Below, piece by piece: positions 18,743 through 27,655 of a stretch of 64,000 nucleotides of DNA. Source of the stretch: Eubacteriales bacterium (GTDB lineage: Bacteria > Bacillota > Clostridia > Oscillospirales > Oscillospiraceae); assembly GCA_030531505.1 (NCBI GenBank), contig JAUNNH010000004.1:1-64000 (forward strand). Reading direction: 5' to 3'. The notes under the pieces were generated by a model, which worked only from the letters and a program-made list of their open reading frames with translations, was not told the origin of the DNA and did no database searches. The translations under genes and the position numbers were made by a program. The stretch's first letter is position 1. Each line of letters starts with the position of its first letter.

Positions 18743-19003
18743 TTATAACTGGCCGCTCTCGGCACGCCTGAGCAGTGTTGCCGCAGCCATCTGACTCAGG
18801 TATACCCGGGTCATGTCCCCCTCCCGGACAAGGACGAAAGTCTTGGGAATATCCTCCGCCGCGTTCACGATCTGGCCCTTCTGTTCCGCCTCGCGCAGGA
18901 AACGCCGGGTCAGATGGGACTGGGATGTGATATCCAGATCGAAGATGCCGACGATACCCGCCGTGTTCACGACGGTACCTTTTCCGAGATGCAGGTAGTT
19001 CAC
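18743..19003 (-). CDS. remB: RemB/YaaB-like DUF370 DNA-binding protein
   Basis: An 86-residue DUF370 family protein. Relatives in Bacillus (RemA/RemB) act on biofilm matrix and osmoprotection genes, RemA by binding DNA. The opening MNYLHLGKGTVV and the segment VGIFDLDITS are typical. The start is GTG, 5 nt after GGAGG, and overlaps the recF stop as GTGA. Its position between recF and gyrB matches the Bacillus gene yaaB, supporting the RemB rather than the RemA assignment. Confidence 0.85.
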   Translation of the reverse strand: MNYLHLGKGTVVNTAGIVGIFDLDITSQSHLTRRFLREAEQKGQIVNAAEDIPKTFVLVREGDMTRVYLSQMAAATLLRRAESGQL

Positions 19004-20100
19004 CGGATCCTCCCTTTGTCGATAAAAAGCACTTTCCCGCCGGTACGGGCCGATATATCGTCATCCTCACAGCAGGTGATGAGCGTCTGGCCGCCGCCGA
19101 TGCGATTGAGAACGAACTCCTGACGCCGACTGTCGAGCTCGGAGAGCACGTCGTCGAGCAGCAGGATGGGGTATTCCCCGGTCTCGGCGAGGAAAATCTC
19201 TCGCTCCGCGAGCTTGAGAGATAACGCCGCCGTGCGCGTCTGGCCCTGAGAGGCAAAGCTCCTGGCCGCGCGGCCGTTGATATAGATTTCCAGATCGTCC
19301 TTATGCGCGCCGGAGAGACATTGGGAACTGTCCAGCTCTGCCTGACGGTGCTTCTCCTGGTGGTCGCACAGATCGTAGTAAATCTCCTTGGCGGAGGCAA
19401 AAGGATCCCGCACCGTGCTCACGGTCTTATAGCGGATGTCGAGCTGTTCCCCTTCACCGGAGAAGTCCCGGTGGATCGGAGGCGCCGCCTCGTTGAGACG
19501 TGCGGTGAAAGCTGCGCGATAGCGGATAAGCTGGGCCGAGGCCCGGCACATCCCGTCTGAGAATTCGTCGAGTGTGTCGAGCAGCGAGGGCTTTTCCCGC
19601 CAGTCCCGCAGGATGCGGGTCTTATGTTCGTAGAGGCGGTTGAAGTCCGAAAGGATCTCGGCGTAGCGGGGACGGATCTGGCTGATGGCGTTATCCAGCA
19701 GGCGGCGGCGCACCGCGGCCCCCTCCTTGATGAGGTTCAGATCGTCCGGGCAAAAGAGCACGACGTTTATGAGCTCAGAGAGCTCAGTCGCCGTCTTTTT
19801 AACGGAATTGACCGTGATACGCTTGGTCTGTCCGGGGCGCAGCCGGATATTGATCGTCTGCTGCCGCTCGTGGCTGTATATCTCTGCCAGCAGATCCGCC
19901 TCGGAAAAATCAAAGCCGACCAGCTCCCGGTCAAAGCGGGTGCGAAAGCTCCGTCCGCAGGAGAGCATATACACGGCTTCGAGCAGATTTGTCTTTCCCT
20001 GCGCGTTCGGTCCCGAGATAACATTCGTTCCCGGACCGAAGCTCACGGTCTCCCACTCGTAGTTGCGAAAACCGTTCAGCGCGATTTTATCGACTCTCAT
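19000..20100 (-). CDS. recF: DNA repair/gap-loading ATPase RecF
   Basis: A 366-residue SMC-like ATPase that with RecO and RecR loads RecA at single-strand gaps. Walker A GPNAQGKTN lies at 30-38, signature LSGAHKDDLE in the second half and Walker B LLLDDVLSELD near the C-terminus. The ATG at 20100 begins MRVDKIALNGFRNY, the usual RecF opening. It follows the S4-domain gene by 4 bp and overlaps remB, as expected for the dnaA-dnaN-recF operon. Confidence 0.96.
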   Translation of the reverse strand: MRVDKIALNGFRNYEWETVSFGPGTNVISGPNAQGKTNLLEAVYMLSCGRSFRTRFDRELVGFDFSEADLLAEIYSHERQQTINIRLRPGQTKRITVNSVKKTATELSELINVVLFCPDDLNLIKEGAAVRRRLLDNAISQIRPRYAEILSDFNRLYEHKTRILRDWREKPSLLDTLDEFSDGMCRASAQLIRYRAAFTARLNEAAPPIHRDFSGEGEQLDIRYKTVSTVRDPFASAKEIYYDLCDHQEKHRQAELDSSQCLSGAHKDDLEIYINGRAARSFASQGQTRTAALSLKLAEREIFLAETGEYPILLLDDVLSELDSRRQEFVLNRIGGGQTLITCCEDDDISARTGGKVLFIDKGRIR

Positions 20101-20104
20101 CGGC

Positions 20105-20317
20105 TCAGGCCTGCACGACTTCCAGCTCGAAGCGGTCAAAGGTCACCGTGTCGCCAGGGCGGATCTTCTTTCCGCGCATGGTGCACACCTCGCCGTTGAC
20201 GCGGACAAGGCCTTCTCCTATGACGTATTTAGCCTCACCGCCGGTCCCGACCAGCGAAGCATATTTCAGCAGGGCGTCGAGCTTGATGAATTCCGTCTCA
20301 ATGGCTATTTTTTCCAT
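20105..20317 (-). CDS. yaaA: S4-domain RNA-binding protein (YaaA type)
   Basis: A 70-residue protein consisting of one S4 RNA-binding domain: [20 protein letters not shown], then [19 protein letters not shown]. Orthologues lie between dnaN and recF throughout Firmicutes and are linked to ribosome assembly or RNA binding. The ribosome site AGAGGA is 6 nt upstream. The tight spacing to dnaN and recF indicates cotranscription. Confidence 0.9.
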   Translation of the reverse strand: MEKIAIETEFIKLDALLKYASLVGTGGEAKYVIGEGLVRVNGEVCTMRGKKIRPGDTVTFDRFELEVVQA

Positions 20318-20338
20318 GTTTATCCTCTGTTAAAAGGG

Positions 20339-21448
20339 TCAGTCGTTCGAGCGCAGGCGCACCGGCAGAATCATATAGGTGAAGGCGTCGCTGCCGTCGG
20401 AGGCCTTGAGGATGCAGGGAGAAGAAGCTGTGTTGAGGCAGAGCAGCAGCTCGTCCTTGCCAGCCGCCTTCAGCGCGTCCATCAGATAGCGGTCGTTGAA
20501 GCCGATCTCCAGCCCTTCGCCGCTTCCCTCGCAAAGGCAAACATCCTCCGCCTTGCCGATGGGTGTGACGCAGCTGCACTCGATACTGCCGTCGTTGAGT
20601 AAGAGATGAACGGGGCTGCTGTTCTTCTCGCTGATGATAAGAGAGACGCGGTCGATGACCGTCATCAGCTCCCCGCGCTCTACCTTCAGCACATGGCGGA
20701 AGTTCTCGGGAATGGATTTTTTATAGTTGAGAAACTCGCCTTCCAGCCGACGGGAGACAACCACGGTCTCTCCGATGGAGAAGGAGATGTGCTTCTGGCC
20801 TACCGATACACTCACCGGATCGTCTTTATCTTCGCAGATGCGCTCGATATCACTCAGAGCTGTCCCGGGCACGACGAAGCGGCACTCCTCCATCTGCTCC
20901 CCTTCCAGCTTTTCGCTGCGCTTGGCGAGGCGGTAGCCGTCCACCGAAACCAAGGTAAGCTCACCGCCGCTGACTTCAAAGAGCGTCCCGGTGTAGATGG
21001 GGCGCACATCGTTGTCCGCAACGGCAAAGATGGTCTGGTTGATCATACTGCGCAGGATATTCTCCGGCAGCGTGATCTGGTTCTGGCCGTCCACGGCCGG
21101 CATTTCCGGGTAATCCTCCGGGCTCAGGCCGAGGATATTGAAGTCGCTTTTTCCGCATTTGACATTGATGTTGAGATTGTCTGTCGTCACAGTGACGATC
21201 CCGTCCGGGAGTTTGCGGATGATCTCACCGAAGAGACGGGAGTTGACGACGATGGAACCGGCCTGGCTTACATCGGCGGAAAAGCTGGTATAGATCCCCT
21301 CCTTGAGATCGTAGCCGGTGACCTTTACATCGGCCGCCGCTTCCAGGAGCAGGCCCTCCAGCGCCTGGATCGGGCTTTTGGAGGCAACAGCGCGGGCCGC
21401 GGTGGAGCAGGCGTTCTGGAGCAGGTATTTTTCGCAAGAGAATTTCAT
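20339..21448 (-). CDS. dnaN: DNA polymerase III sliding clamp (beta subunit)
   Basis: A 369-residue processivity clamp that encircles DNA as a dimer and tethers polymerase III. It shows the three-fold repeated clamp domain pattern (opening MKFSCEKYLLQNACSTAARAV), ends with a clamp C-terminus AFTYMILPVRL, and has normal length. GGAGGAAAAAG precedes the ATG. It follows dnaA after a 242-bp gap carrying DnaA-box-like sequences and short AT-rich tracts that may also hold its promoter. Confidence 0.96.
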   Translation of the reverse strand: MKFSCEKYLLQNACSTAARAVASKSPIQALEGLLLEAAADVKVTGYDLKEGIYTSFSADVSQAGSIVVNSRLFGEIIRKLPDGIVTVTTDNLNINVKCGKSDFNILGLSPEDYPEMPAVDGQNQITLPENILRSMINQTIFAVADNDVRPIYTGTLFEVSGGELTLVSVDGYRLAKRSEKLEGEQMEECRFVVPGTALSDIERICEDKDDPVSVSVGQKHISFSIGETVVVSRRLEGEFLNYKKSIPENFRHVLKVERGELMTVIDRVSLIISEKNSSPVHLLLNDGSIECSCVTPIGKAEDVCLCEGSGEGLEIGFNDRYLMDALKAAGKDELLLCLNTASSPCILKASDGSDAFTYMILPVRLRSND

Positions 21449-21545
21449 TCTTTTTCCTCCCTGTTCGATACGTTCAAGAAAAAATGGTGTCTTATATATC
21501 TTATATTCTAAAAATCTTTGTTGTATTTGTTGTAGAGAAAAATAA

Positions 21546-21690
21546 TGTGGAAAAACCGCTCAAAGCCATGGGGCGCAAGAGAGTGGCACGTGGAGAAAAA
21601 TGTGGAAAAAGGGGAGTGCGTCCACAGGGCCTGGGAGCTTCTTTTCTCTCCACAGCCGGTTTTTAACTTCTCCACAAAAAATGTGGGAGT
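21546..21690. other. Candidate oriC: DnaA-box variant cluster in the dnaA-dnaN gap
   Basis: At least five matches to TTATCCACA with one or two changes fall within about 145 bp: TTTTCCACA on the minus strand at 21546-21554 and 21601-21609, CTCTCCACA at 21646-21654, TTCTCCACA at 21668-21676 and a TGTGGGAG half-site at 21682-21689. The flanking 21480-21545 is AT-rich and could unwind. Location between dnaA and dnaN matches known Firmicutes origins. No perfect consensus box is present, and the exact origin limits are inferred. Confidence 0.65.
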
Positions 21691-23001
21691 TTAAAGGCTG
21701 CTGGTAATGTTGGAGGTGATGTCCCGCACGATGCCGGCCATGTTGGAATCCTTCTTTACCAGATCTTCCACCTTGCGGATCGAGGAGAGAACAGTTGCGT
21801 GGTTGCGGCTTTCGTACTGCTCACCAATGTCCTTGAGCGAGAGATTCGTCAGCTGACGCATCAGGAACATGGAGATCTGCCGCGCCATGACGGTATTCTT
21901 TGAGCGGCTCTGACCGCGCAGATCCTCCTCCTGCAGCGAGAAGTATTTGGCAGTTTCGCGGATAATGTTGGTCGGCTTCGGGATATCCTCGCCCTTTTTC
22001 ATGACGTCCGCGATCGCACGCTCCACCGAGGAAATCGTGATGACCTCATTGAGGATCTCCTTGTAGGCGGTGAGACGCTTGATGACACCTTCGATCTGCC
22101 GGATATTCGCGGTGACGTTCTTGGCGATGTACTCGACAGCTTCGTCCGAGAGAATCAGGCCGAGCAGCGAGGCCTTGTTGCGGGTGATGGCCATGCGCGT
22201 CTCAAGATCGGGGGGCTGGATGTCGGCCATCAGACCGCCTTCAAAGCGGGTCCGAAGACGGTCGTCCAGCAAGCTCATCTCCAGCGGAGGCCGGTCGGAG
22301 GTGATGACGATCTGGTGTCCGGCTTCATAGATGCTGTTGAAGGTGTGGAAGAACTCCTCCTGCGTGCTCTGCTTGCCCGCAATGAACTGAATATCGTCCA
22401 CAAGGAAGAGATCCACGTTGCGATAGCGGGTACGAAAATCCTCCGTTGTGCCCTCCTTGATCGCCTTGACCATCTGGATCGTGAACTCGTCGCCTTTGAT
22501 GTAAGCAATCTTCGCGGCGGGGTCGCGGTCCTGGATCGTGTGGCCGATCGCCATGAGAAGGTGCGTCTTGCCGAGGCCGGAGTTGCCGTAGATGAAAAGG
22601 GGATTATAGGTTTTGCCGGGCTTGTCCGCGACGGCAACAGCGGCGGCATGGGCAAATTTATTGGAATTGCCGACGATGAAGCGGTCAAAGGTGTAGCCGG
22701 CCATCTCAGGGAGAGGGTTCTCCGCCTTGGCTTTGTCCATATAATCATTCAGCTCATCCCCGGCAAGCACGAGCAGATCAAAGTCACAGGAAAAGATATC
22801 GGACAGGGCGGCCTTGATCGTATTGCCGAAGCGCGAGGAGATCATGTCGCGCTTGAAGTCGGAGCCCGTGTGCAGAATGAGACGGTTTTCCTCCAGTGCG
22901 ACCGGCTTGCAGTCGGAAAACCAGGTATTGATCGCCGTGGGCGTCAGCTCCCGGGATAGGATCTGGATGATGGCATCCCATATTTCCTGTAGAGAGTTCA
23001 T
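21691..23001 (-). CDS. dnaA: Chromosomal replication initiator DnaA
   Basis: A 436-residue AAA+ initiator that binds DnaA boxes and opens oriC. Domain I occupies ~1-90. The ATPase core has Walker A GNSGLGKTHL and Walker B LFLVDDIQF. Domain IV carries the DNA-binding signature ESRNHATVLSSIRKVEDLV. The ATG at 23001 was chosen over a GTG at 23010 because GAGG lies 8 nt upstream of the ATG and overlaps the GTG context. Its promoter contains a DnaA-box-like GGTGGAAAA, suggesting autoregulation. Confidence 0.97.
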   Translation of the reverse strand: MNSLQEIWDAIIQILSRELTPTAINTWFSDCKPVALEENRLILHTGSDFKRDMISSRFGNTIKAALSDIFSCDFDLLVLAGDELNDYMDKAKAENPLPEMAGYTFDRFIVGNSNKFAHAAAVAVADKPGKTYNPLFIYGNSGLGKTHLLMAIGHTIQDRDPAAKIAYIKGDEFTIQMVKAIKEGTTEDFRTRYRNVDLFLVDDIQFIAGKQSTQEEFFHTFNSIYEAGHQIVITSDRPPLEMSLLDDRLRTRFEGGLMADIQPPDLETRMAITRNKASLLGLILSDEAVEYIAKNVTANIRQIEGVIKRLTAYKEILNEVITISSVERAIADVMKKGEDIPKPTNIIRETAKYFSLQEEDLRGQSRSKNTVMARQISMFLMRQLTNLSLKDIGEQYESRNHATVLSSIRKVEDLVKKDSNMAGIVRDITSNITSSL

Positions 23002-23045
23002 AGCGTACACCTCACGCAGAAATTCAGAGTATTCCTAACTTAATA

Positions 23046-23074
23046 AGTATATCAAATTTTCCACCGTTTTTCAA
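23046..23074 (-). promoter_or_regulatory. dnaA promoter with embedded DnaA-box-like site
   Basis: On the minus strand, TTGAAA (23069-23074), 17-bp spacer and extended -10 TGA-TATACT (23046-23051). The spacer contains GGTGGAAAA, a variant of the DnaA box, placing a possible DnaA site between the promoter elements. Confidence 0.75.
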
Positions 23075-23111
23075 GATATAAATATAATATAGTAGGGAAA
23101 AGAGAAAAAGA

Positions 23112-23137
23112 AAAAGCCCGGAAGAATCCGGGCTTTT
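23112..23137 (-). terminator. Intrinsic terminator downstream of mscL
   Basis: AAAAGCCCGGA (23112-23122) pairs with 23127-23137 around a 4-nt loop; T-rich sequence follows on the minus strand. It separates the mscL transcript from the dnaA promoter. Confidence 0.85.
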
Positions 23138-23154
23138 TTGATTGATATGTAGAA

Positions 23155-23586
23155 TCAGTCTTTTTTCTTGAGCTCGTCGAGGATCGCGCCGAGCAGCTCC
23201 TCGGTAGTGGGCTTGGGCTCCTCTTCCGCAGCGGCTTCTTCCTCTTCCTTTTTCTTGGCCTTTTCGGCAAGCTCGCGGGCCTTGTTGATGGCCTTGATGA
23301 CGGAGAACAGGACCAGGGCAATCACCAGGAAGTTGATGATCGTTCCGATAAAGGTGCCGAGACCCAGGACGATGGGATCCACGCCCTCAGAGCCGGCGCG
23401 CAGGGTGATGTTCAGCGCATCGGTGTTGGGGCTGTTGAACAGGACCGCCAGCAGCGGGGTGATGACGTCACTGACCAGGGAACCGGTGATCGCACCGAAG
23501 GCGCCGCCGACGATAACGCCGATCGCCATGTCCAGGACGCTTCCGCGGGAAATGAAGGCCTTGAATTCTTCGACAAATTTTTTCAT
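23155..23586 (-). CDS. mscL: Large-conductance mechanosensitive channel MscL
   Basis: A 143-residue homo-pentameric channel that opens under membrane tension to release solutes during hypo-osmotic shock. TM1 contains the hallmark AIGVIVGGAFGAITGSLVSDVI, and TM2 is INFLVIALVLFSVIKAI. A charged cytoplasmic helix (KKKEEEEAAAEEEPKP) precedes the C-terminal bundle. AAGGAGAAG precedes the ATG. It lies 21 bp downstream of serS and directly upstream of dnaA, a position often occupied by rpmH in other bacteria. Confidence 0.95.
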   Translation of the reverse strand: MKKFVEEFKAFISRGSVLDMAIGVIVGGAFGAITGSLVSDVITPLLAVLFNSPNTDALNITLRAGSEGVDPIVLGLGTFIGTIINFLVIALVLFSVIKAINKARELAEKAKKKEEEEAAAEEEPKPTTEELLGAILDELKKKD

Positions 23587-23607
23587 GCTTTTCTTCTCCT
23601 TATATCG

Positions 23608-24927
23608 TTATTTTTTGGGGACAAGTATTGCCGTGCCTCCCATGTAGGGACGCAGGACTTCGGGGATCGTGACGCTGCCGTCTGCCTGAAGATGATTCTC
23701 CAGGAACGCGATCAGCATGCGCGGGGGAGCGACTACGGTGTTGTTGAGCGTGTGAGGCAGATACATCTTGCCGTCGGCACCGCGGACGCGCATCTTCAGG
23801 CGGCGCGCCTGGGCGTCGCCGAGGTTGGAGCAGGAGCAGACTTCAAAGTACTTCTGCTGACGCGGAGACCAGGCCTCGATATCGCAGGACTTGACCTTCA
23901 GATCCGCCAGATCGCCGGAGCAGCACTCGAGCTGGCGCACGGGGATCTCCATGCTGCGGAAGAGCTCAACGGAGAAACGCCACATCTTTTCGTACCAGTC
24001 CATGGAATCCTCCGGCCGGCAGACAACGATCATCTCCTGCTTTTCGAACTGATGGATGCGATAGACACCGCGCTCCTCAATGCCGTGGGCGCCCTTCTCC
24101 TTGCGGAAGCAGGGGGAGTAACTGGTCAGGGTCTGGGGCAGACTCTCCTCGGGGATGATCTGGTCGATGAATTTACCGATCATCGAGTGCTCGGAGGTAC
24201 CGATCAGGTAGAGGTCCTCCCCTTCGATCTTGTACATCATGGCATCCATATCGGTCTGGCTCATGACGCCTTCGACCACGTTGCCATGAATCATAAAGGG
24301 CGGGATGCAATAGATGAAGCCTTTATTGATCATGAAGTCCCGGGCATAGGCCAGCACCGCGGAATGCAGCCGCGCGATATCTCCCATGAGATAATAGAAG
24401 CCGTTGCCGGAGACCCGGCCGGCTGCGTCCATATCGACGCCGTTGAAGCGCTCCATGATCTCGGTGTGGTAAGGGATGGGAAAGTCGGGAACGACCGGCT
24501 CGCCGAAGCGCTCGACTTCGACGTTGAAGCTGTCATCCGGACCGAGCGGCACGGAGGGATCGATGATATTGGGGATATTCAGCATGATGTGGTGGATACG
24601 GCGGGCGTAGTCCTCCTCAAGCTTTTCCAGCTCGGCGAGGCGCTCGTCGTCCGCCTTGACGGCGGCCATGTTCGCGTCGATCTGCGCCTGGATGGCCTCT
24701 TTTTCCTCATCCGCTGCCTTTTTCAGTTTGCCGAAGAGGGGGCCGTTGGCCTTGCTGAGCGCATTTTTGCGAGCGCGCAGATCACTCGCCTCGGTGATTG
24801 CGGCGCGGTTTTCCGCGTCGAGCTTCAACACTTCGTCGACCAGCGGCAGGCGCGCATCCTGAAACTTTTTGCGGATGTTCTCCCGAACGAGCTCCGGGTT
24901 GTCGCGTACAAATTTGATGTCCAGCAT
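23608..24927 (-). CDS. serS: Serine--tRNA ligase
   Basis: A 439-residue class II synthetase charging tRNA-Ser. The N-terminal ~100 residues form the antiparallel coiled-coil arm that contacts the long variable arm of the tRNA. Motif 2 is FRKEKGAHGIEERGVYRIHQFEK (the loop reads GAHG). Motif 3 is in the C-terminal stretch NTVVAPPRMLIAFLENH. Length and ending (PYMGGTAILVPKK) are typical. It follows parB by 15 bp, so it may share that message. Confidence 0.96.
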   Translation of the reverse strand: MLDIKFVRDNPELVRENIRKKFQDARLPLVDEVLKLDAENRAAITEASDLRARKNALSKANGPLFGKLKKAADEEKEAIQAQIDANMAAVKADDERLAELEKLEEDYARRIHHIMLNIPNIIDPSVPLGPDDSFNVEVERFGEPVVPDFPIPYHTEIMERFNGVDMDAAGRVSGNGFYYLMGDIARLHSAVLAYARDFMINKGFIYCIPPFMIHGNVVEGVMSQTDMDAMMYKIEGEDLYLIGTSEHSMIGKFIDQIIPEESLPQTLTSYSPCFRKEKGAHGIEERGVYRIHQFEKQEMIVVCRPEDSMDWYEKMWRFSVELFRSMEIPVRQLECCSGDLADLKVKSCDIEAWSPRQQKYFEVCSCSNLGDAQARRLKMRVRGADGKMYLPHTLNNTVVAPPRMLIAFLENHLQADGSVTIPEVLRPYMGGTAILVPKK

Positions 24928-24942
24928 ATGTGTTTCTCCTGT

Positions 24943-25815
24943 TTACAGATTTCTCAGTTGTTCGATCAGCCGTTCACGGTCTTCGGCTCCGTAGAAGGCG
25001 AGCTCAATGCGGCCGCTGCCGTTTTTCTCAACAAGGCGGACCTTGCGCCCGAGTTTCTTCCCCAGCTCTTCCGCGAGCTCGGCTTCGTAATCCACACGGA
25101 TGTCGTTCTCGACGGGGGGTTCCGGTTCCTCGGGAACAGGCCGGCAGAGACGAGCCGCCATGCGCTCCGTTTTGCGCACGGAGAGGGATTTTCGTATGAC
25201 CTCCTGTGCGGCCTCGAACTGCGCCGTTTCGCTCTCGATGGGGATCAGCGCCCTTGCGTGACCGGCGGAGAGCTCTCCCTTTTCCACCAGCGACAGGACC
25301 GGATCGCTCAAGCTCAGCAGACGCAGGGAGTTTGCCACAGCCGGACGGGAGCGCCCCACGCTGCGCGCGGTCTCCTCCTGGGTCAGGCCATAATCGTGCA
25401 TCAGGCTGCGGTAACCCCGCGCTTCTTCGATGGGGTTGAGATCTTCACGCTGCAGGTTTTCCACCAGCGCCAGCTCGGCTGTGCGTCGGTCGTCCGCCTC
25501 GAGGACCCGGACCGGGACTTCGCTGAGACCGGCCATACGGGAGGCACGCCAGCGCCGCTCGCCCGCGATGATCTGGTAATAGCCGCTCGGGAGCTTGCGC
25601 ACCGTGATAGGCTGGATAAGGCCGTATTGCGTAATGGATCCGGCGAGCTCCTGCAGCGCTTCGGGATCGAAGCTTTGACGGGGCTGATCCTCACGCGGCT
25701 CGACTTTTTCGATCGGGACGATCAGAAGCTCTGCCTCTGCCTCGTCGTCGTAATGGTTTGCGGCAAACAGGGCGTCCAGGCCCATGCCGAGCCCCTTTTT
25801 TTCTTTTGCTGCCAT
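24943..25815 (-). CDS. parB: Chromosome partitioning protein ParB/Spo0J
   Basis: A 290-residue parS-binding CTPase clamp that loads around the origin and recruits SMC. The N-terminal CTP/parS-release module shows [11 protein letters not shown] and GERRWRAS. The HTH segment is [26 protein letters not shown] dimerisation domain ends the protein. It is 9 bp downstream of parA. Its targets are the two parS sites at 26641 and 26676. Confidence 0.95.
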   Translation of the reverse strand: MAAKEKKGLGMGLDALFAANHYDDEAEAELLIVPIEKVEPREDQPRQSFDPEALQELAGSITQYGLIQPITVRKLPSGYYQIIAGERRWRASRMAGLSEVPVRVLEADDRRTAELALVENLQREDLNPIEEARGYRSLMHDYGLTQEETARSVGRSRPAVANSLRLLSLSDPVLSLVEKGELSAGHARALIPIESETAQFEAAQEVIRKSLSVRKTERMAARLCRPVPEEPEPPVENDIRVDYEAELAEELGKKLGRKVRLVEKNGSGRIELAFYGAEDRERLIEQLRNL

Positions 25816-25824
25816 GGCGTCTCC

Positions 25825-26583
25825 TTATCCGTTGTTACGCCGGAGAAATTCCTCCGCCAGCGCCATATAGGCCTTGCTTCCCTTGTTGCTCCGGTCGTAC
25901 AGTACGCCGGGGATCCCGTGGCTTGGCGCCTCGGAAAGGCGGATACTGCGTGGGATCACGGTGTCATATACTTTGTCGCCCAGATGGCGGCGCAGCTCGT
26001 TGGCTACCTGCAGGGTGAGATTGGCACGGGCGTCGTACATCGTGAGCACGATGCCCTCCACCTCCAGGTGGCGGTTGAGATGGCGGGAGCAAAGCTTGAT
26101 GCTGGTCATGAGGTCCGCGATCCCCTCCAGTGCATAATACTCGCACTGCATGGGGACCAGCACGCTGTCGGCTGCCACGAGAGCATTCACCGTCAACAGC
26201 TCCAGAGAAGGGGGACAGTCGATACAGATATAATCGTACTCACTGTAGAGCTGGTTCAGTGCTTTTTTGAGGACATACTCGCGCTTATCCGTGTCGATCA
26301 GTTCGACCGAGGCCGCGGCGAGTTCCTTGCCTGTCGGGATCACATCTCCGTAGGACGTATGTACCAGACAGGCCTCCGGCGGGATGGCGCGGATCAGCAT
26401 GTCATAGGTGTTGGGACGGCTGGTCTTGGCCACGCCCATGCCGGAGCTTGCGTTGCCCTGTGGATCACAGTCCACCAGCAGCACACGTTTTCCCAGCGTG
26501 TGGAGCGCAGCACAGAGATTGACGCAGGTGGTTGTTTTCCCGACGCCGCCTTTTTGGTTTGCCAATGCCAGAATCTTTGCCAT
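25825..26583 (-). CDS. parA: Chromosome partitioning ATPase ParA/Soj
   Basis: A 252-residue deviant Walker ATPase. The N-terminal LANQKGGVGKTT contains the signature first lysine; Walker B is YICIDCPPSLELLTVNAL. Soj proteins bind DNA as ATP dimers and modulate DnaA activity, with ATP turnover stimulated by ParB. CAGGAG precedes the ATG. It is cotranscribed with parB, with parS sites in the upstream non-coding stretch. Confidence 0.95.
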   Translation of the reverse strand: MAKILALANQKGGVGKTTTCVNLCAALHTLGKRVLLVDCDPQGNASSGMGVAKTSRPNTYDMLIRAIPPEACLVHTSYGDVIPTGKELAAASVELIDTDKREYVLKKALNQLYSEYDYICIDCPPSLELLTVNALVAADSVLVPMQCEYYALEGIADLMTSIKLCSRHLNRHLEVEGIVLTMYDARANLTLQVANELRRHLGDKVYDTVIPRSIRLSEAPSHGIPGVLYDRSNKGSKAYMALAEEFLRRNNG

Positions 26584-26640
26584 AGTTTTCTCCTGTCGTA
26601 TTGTGCTGCCTATTATAGCAGTTCACGCAGTCGATTTCAA

Positions 26641-26656
26641 TGTTTCACGTGAAACT
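26641..26656. other. parS site 1 (one mismatch)
   Basis: TGTTTCACGTGAAACT matches the Spo0J consensus TGTTTCACGTGAAACA at 15 of 16 positions. It lies 57 bp upstream of parA. Confidence 0.95.
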
Positions 26657-26675
26657 TTTTGCGGAAGGCGGATCC

Positions 26676-26691
26676 TGTTTCACGTGAAACA
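26676..26691. other. parS site 2 (perfect)
   Basis: A perfect 16-bp parS palindrome TGTTTCACGTGAAACA, its centre 35 bp from that of site 1 and ending 1 bp before the gpr stop codon. Confidence 0.97.
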
Positions 26692-26692
26692 C

Positions 26693-27547
26693 TCAATCCA
26701 GGAGCATCTCCATATCGGAGACGCTCATATGCTCCTGCAGCGCCGCGTTGATCGCGTAGCCGAGGAGACGGGCATACTGCCGTACGGCGCTGTCGATATA
26801 GCGCGGCGTGACAAAGAGAGCGCCGAGCCCGTTTCCCTGCGAGAGAGAGGCGGCGTCGATCACAGTCGGGACGCCGAGGGCGACGACCGGGATCCCCAGC
26901 GACCGGGAACTGAGGGCTTCCCGGTCGTTGCCGACGCCGGAGCCCGGTGCGATCCCGGCGTCGCTTACCTGGACGCAGCGACAGAGGGAAGCGGGTTCGG
27001 CCCCGGCGAGCGCATCGATCGCGAGCACGCAGTCCGGTCGAAGGGCCTGACAGAGCGTTCGGACCTGAAGGGCGCTCTCAACCCCGGATGTCCCAAGCAC
27101 CCCGGTCCGACAGAGCGCGACGGAGCGCAGCTCCCGAAAAGCGGCGTCCCCTATCAGATGCCGGGTCACGAGGATATGTCCGGCACAGAGGGGACCCAGC
27201 GCGTCCGGCGTCACGTCCGGGTTCCCGAGCGCTGCAATGAGCACAGAAGAGGGGAGCATCTCCGGCAGGCAGCGGCGTACCAGCGCGGCGAGCGCTGATA
27301 CCGCCTGTTCAAACGCTGCGCCGCGCTGCGGAAAGAGCGCCGGGAGACGGAGCTCGAAGTAACGGCCGCAGGGCTTGCCGAGCGCGTGCTCCCCCTCGGT
27401 ATTGAGAATCTCGACCGCCGTCACCGGCAGGCCCTCCAGGATCTCCTCTTCTGCCCGGACGCCGGAAAGTCGGGTCGTTTCCGCAGCGCCTTTCCGCCAG
27501 AGCCGATGGGCCTCCGCGGCGAGGTCGGTTCTTCCATAATTTACCAT
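26693..27547 (-). CDS. gpr: Spore germination protease (GPR endopeptidase)
   Basis: A 284-residue aspartic-type endopeptidase that degrades small acid-soluble spore proteins at germination. The opening contains RTDLAAEA, typical of the Gpr propeptide that keeps the zymogen inactive in the spore. Signature segments include ILNTEGEHALGKPCGRYFEL, AALGNPDVTPDALGP, TGVLGTSGVESALQV and VLAIDALA; the two Asp-containing segments match the proposed catalytic site. It is shorter than Bacillus GPR (~370 residues). AAAGGAGGG precedes the ATG. Forespore (sigma-G) expression is expected but the promoter was not resolved. A perfect parS site lies just past its stop. Confidence 0.93.
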   Translation of the reverse strand: MVNYGRTDLAAEAHRLWRKGAAETTRLSGVRAEEEILEGLPVTAVEILNTEGEHALGKPCGRYFELRLPALFPQRGAAFEQAVSALAALVRRCLPEMLPSSVLIAALGNPDVTPDALGPLCAGHILVTRHLIGDAAFRELRSVALCRTGVLGTSGVESALQVRTLCQALRPDCVLAIDALAGAEPASLCRCVQVSDAGIAPGSGVGNDREALSSRSLGIPVVALGVPTVIDAASLSQGNGLGALFVTPRYIDSAVRQYARLLGYAINAALQEHMSVSDMEMLLD

Positions 27548-27655
27548 ATTGATCCCTCCTTTCTCTATATCTTGTGCTGTTTATAATAAGAAGATACATT
27601 TCCTGCGGCAGATCTCCCATCTGAGAAAAAACTTACTTTTTTCCGAAAAAAAAGC

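Noticed and set aside
27548..27655. Sigma-G promoter of gpr
   Set aside because: Weak -35-like and -10-like strings exist, but none with correct spacing could be supported.
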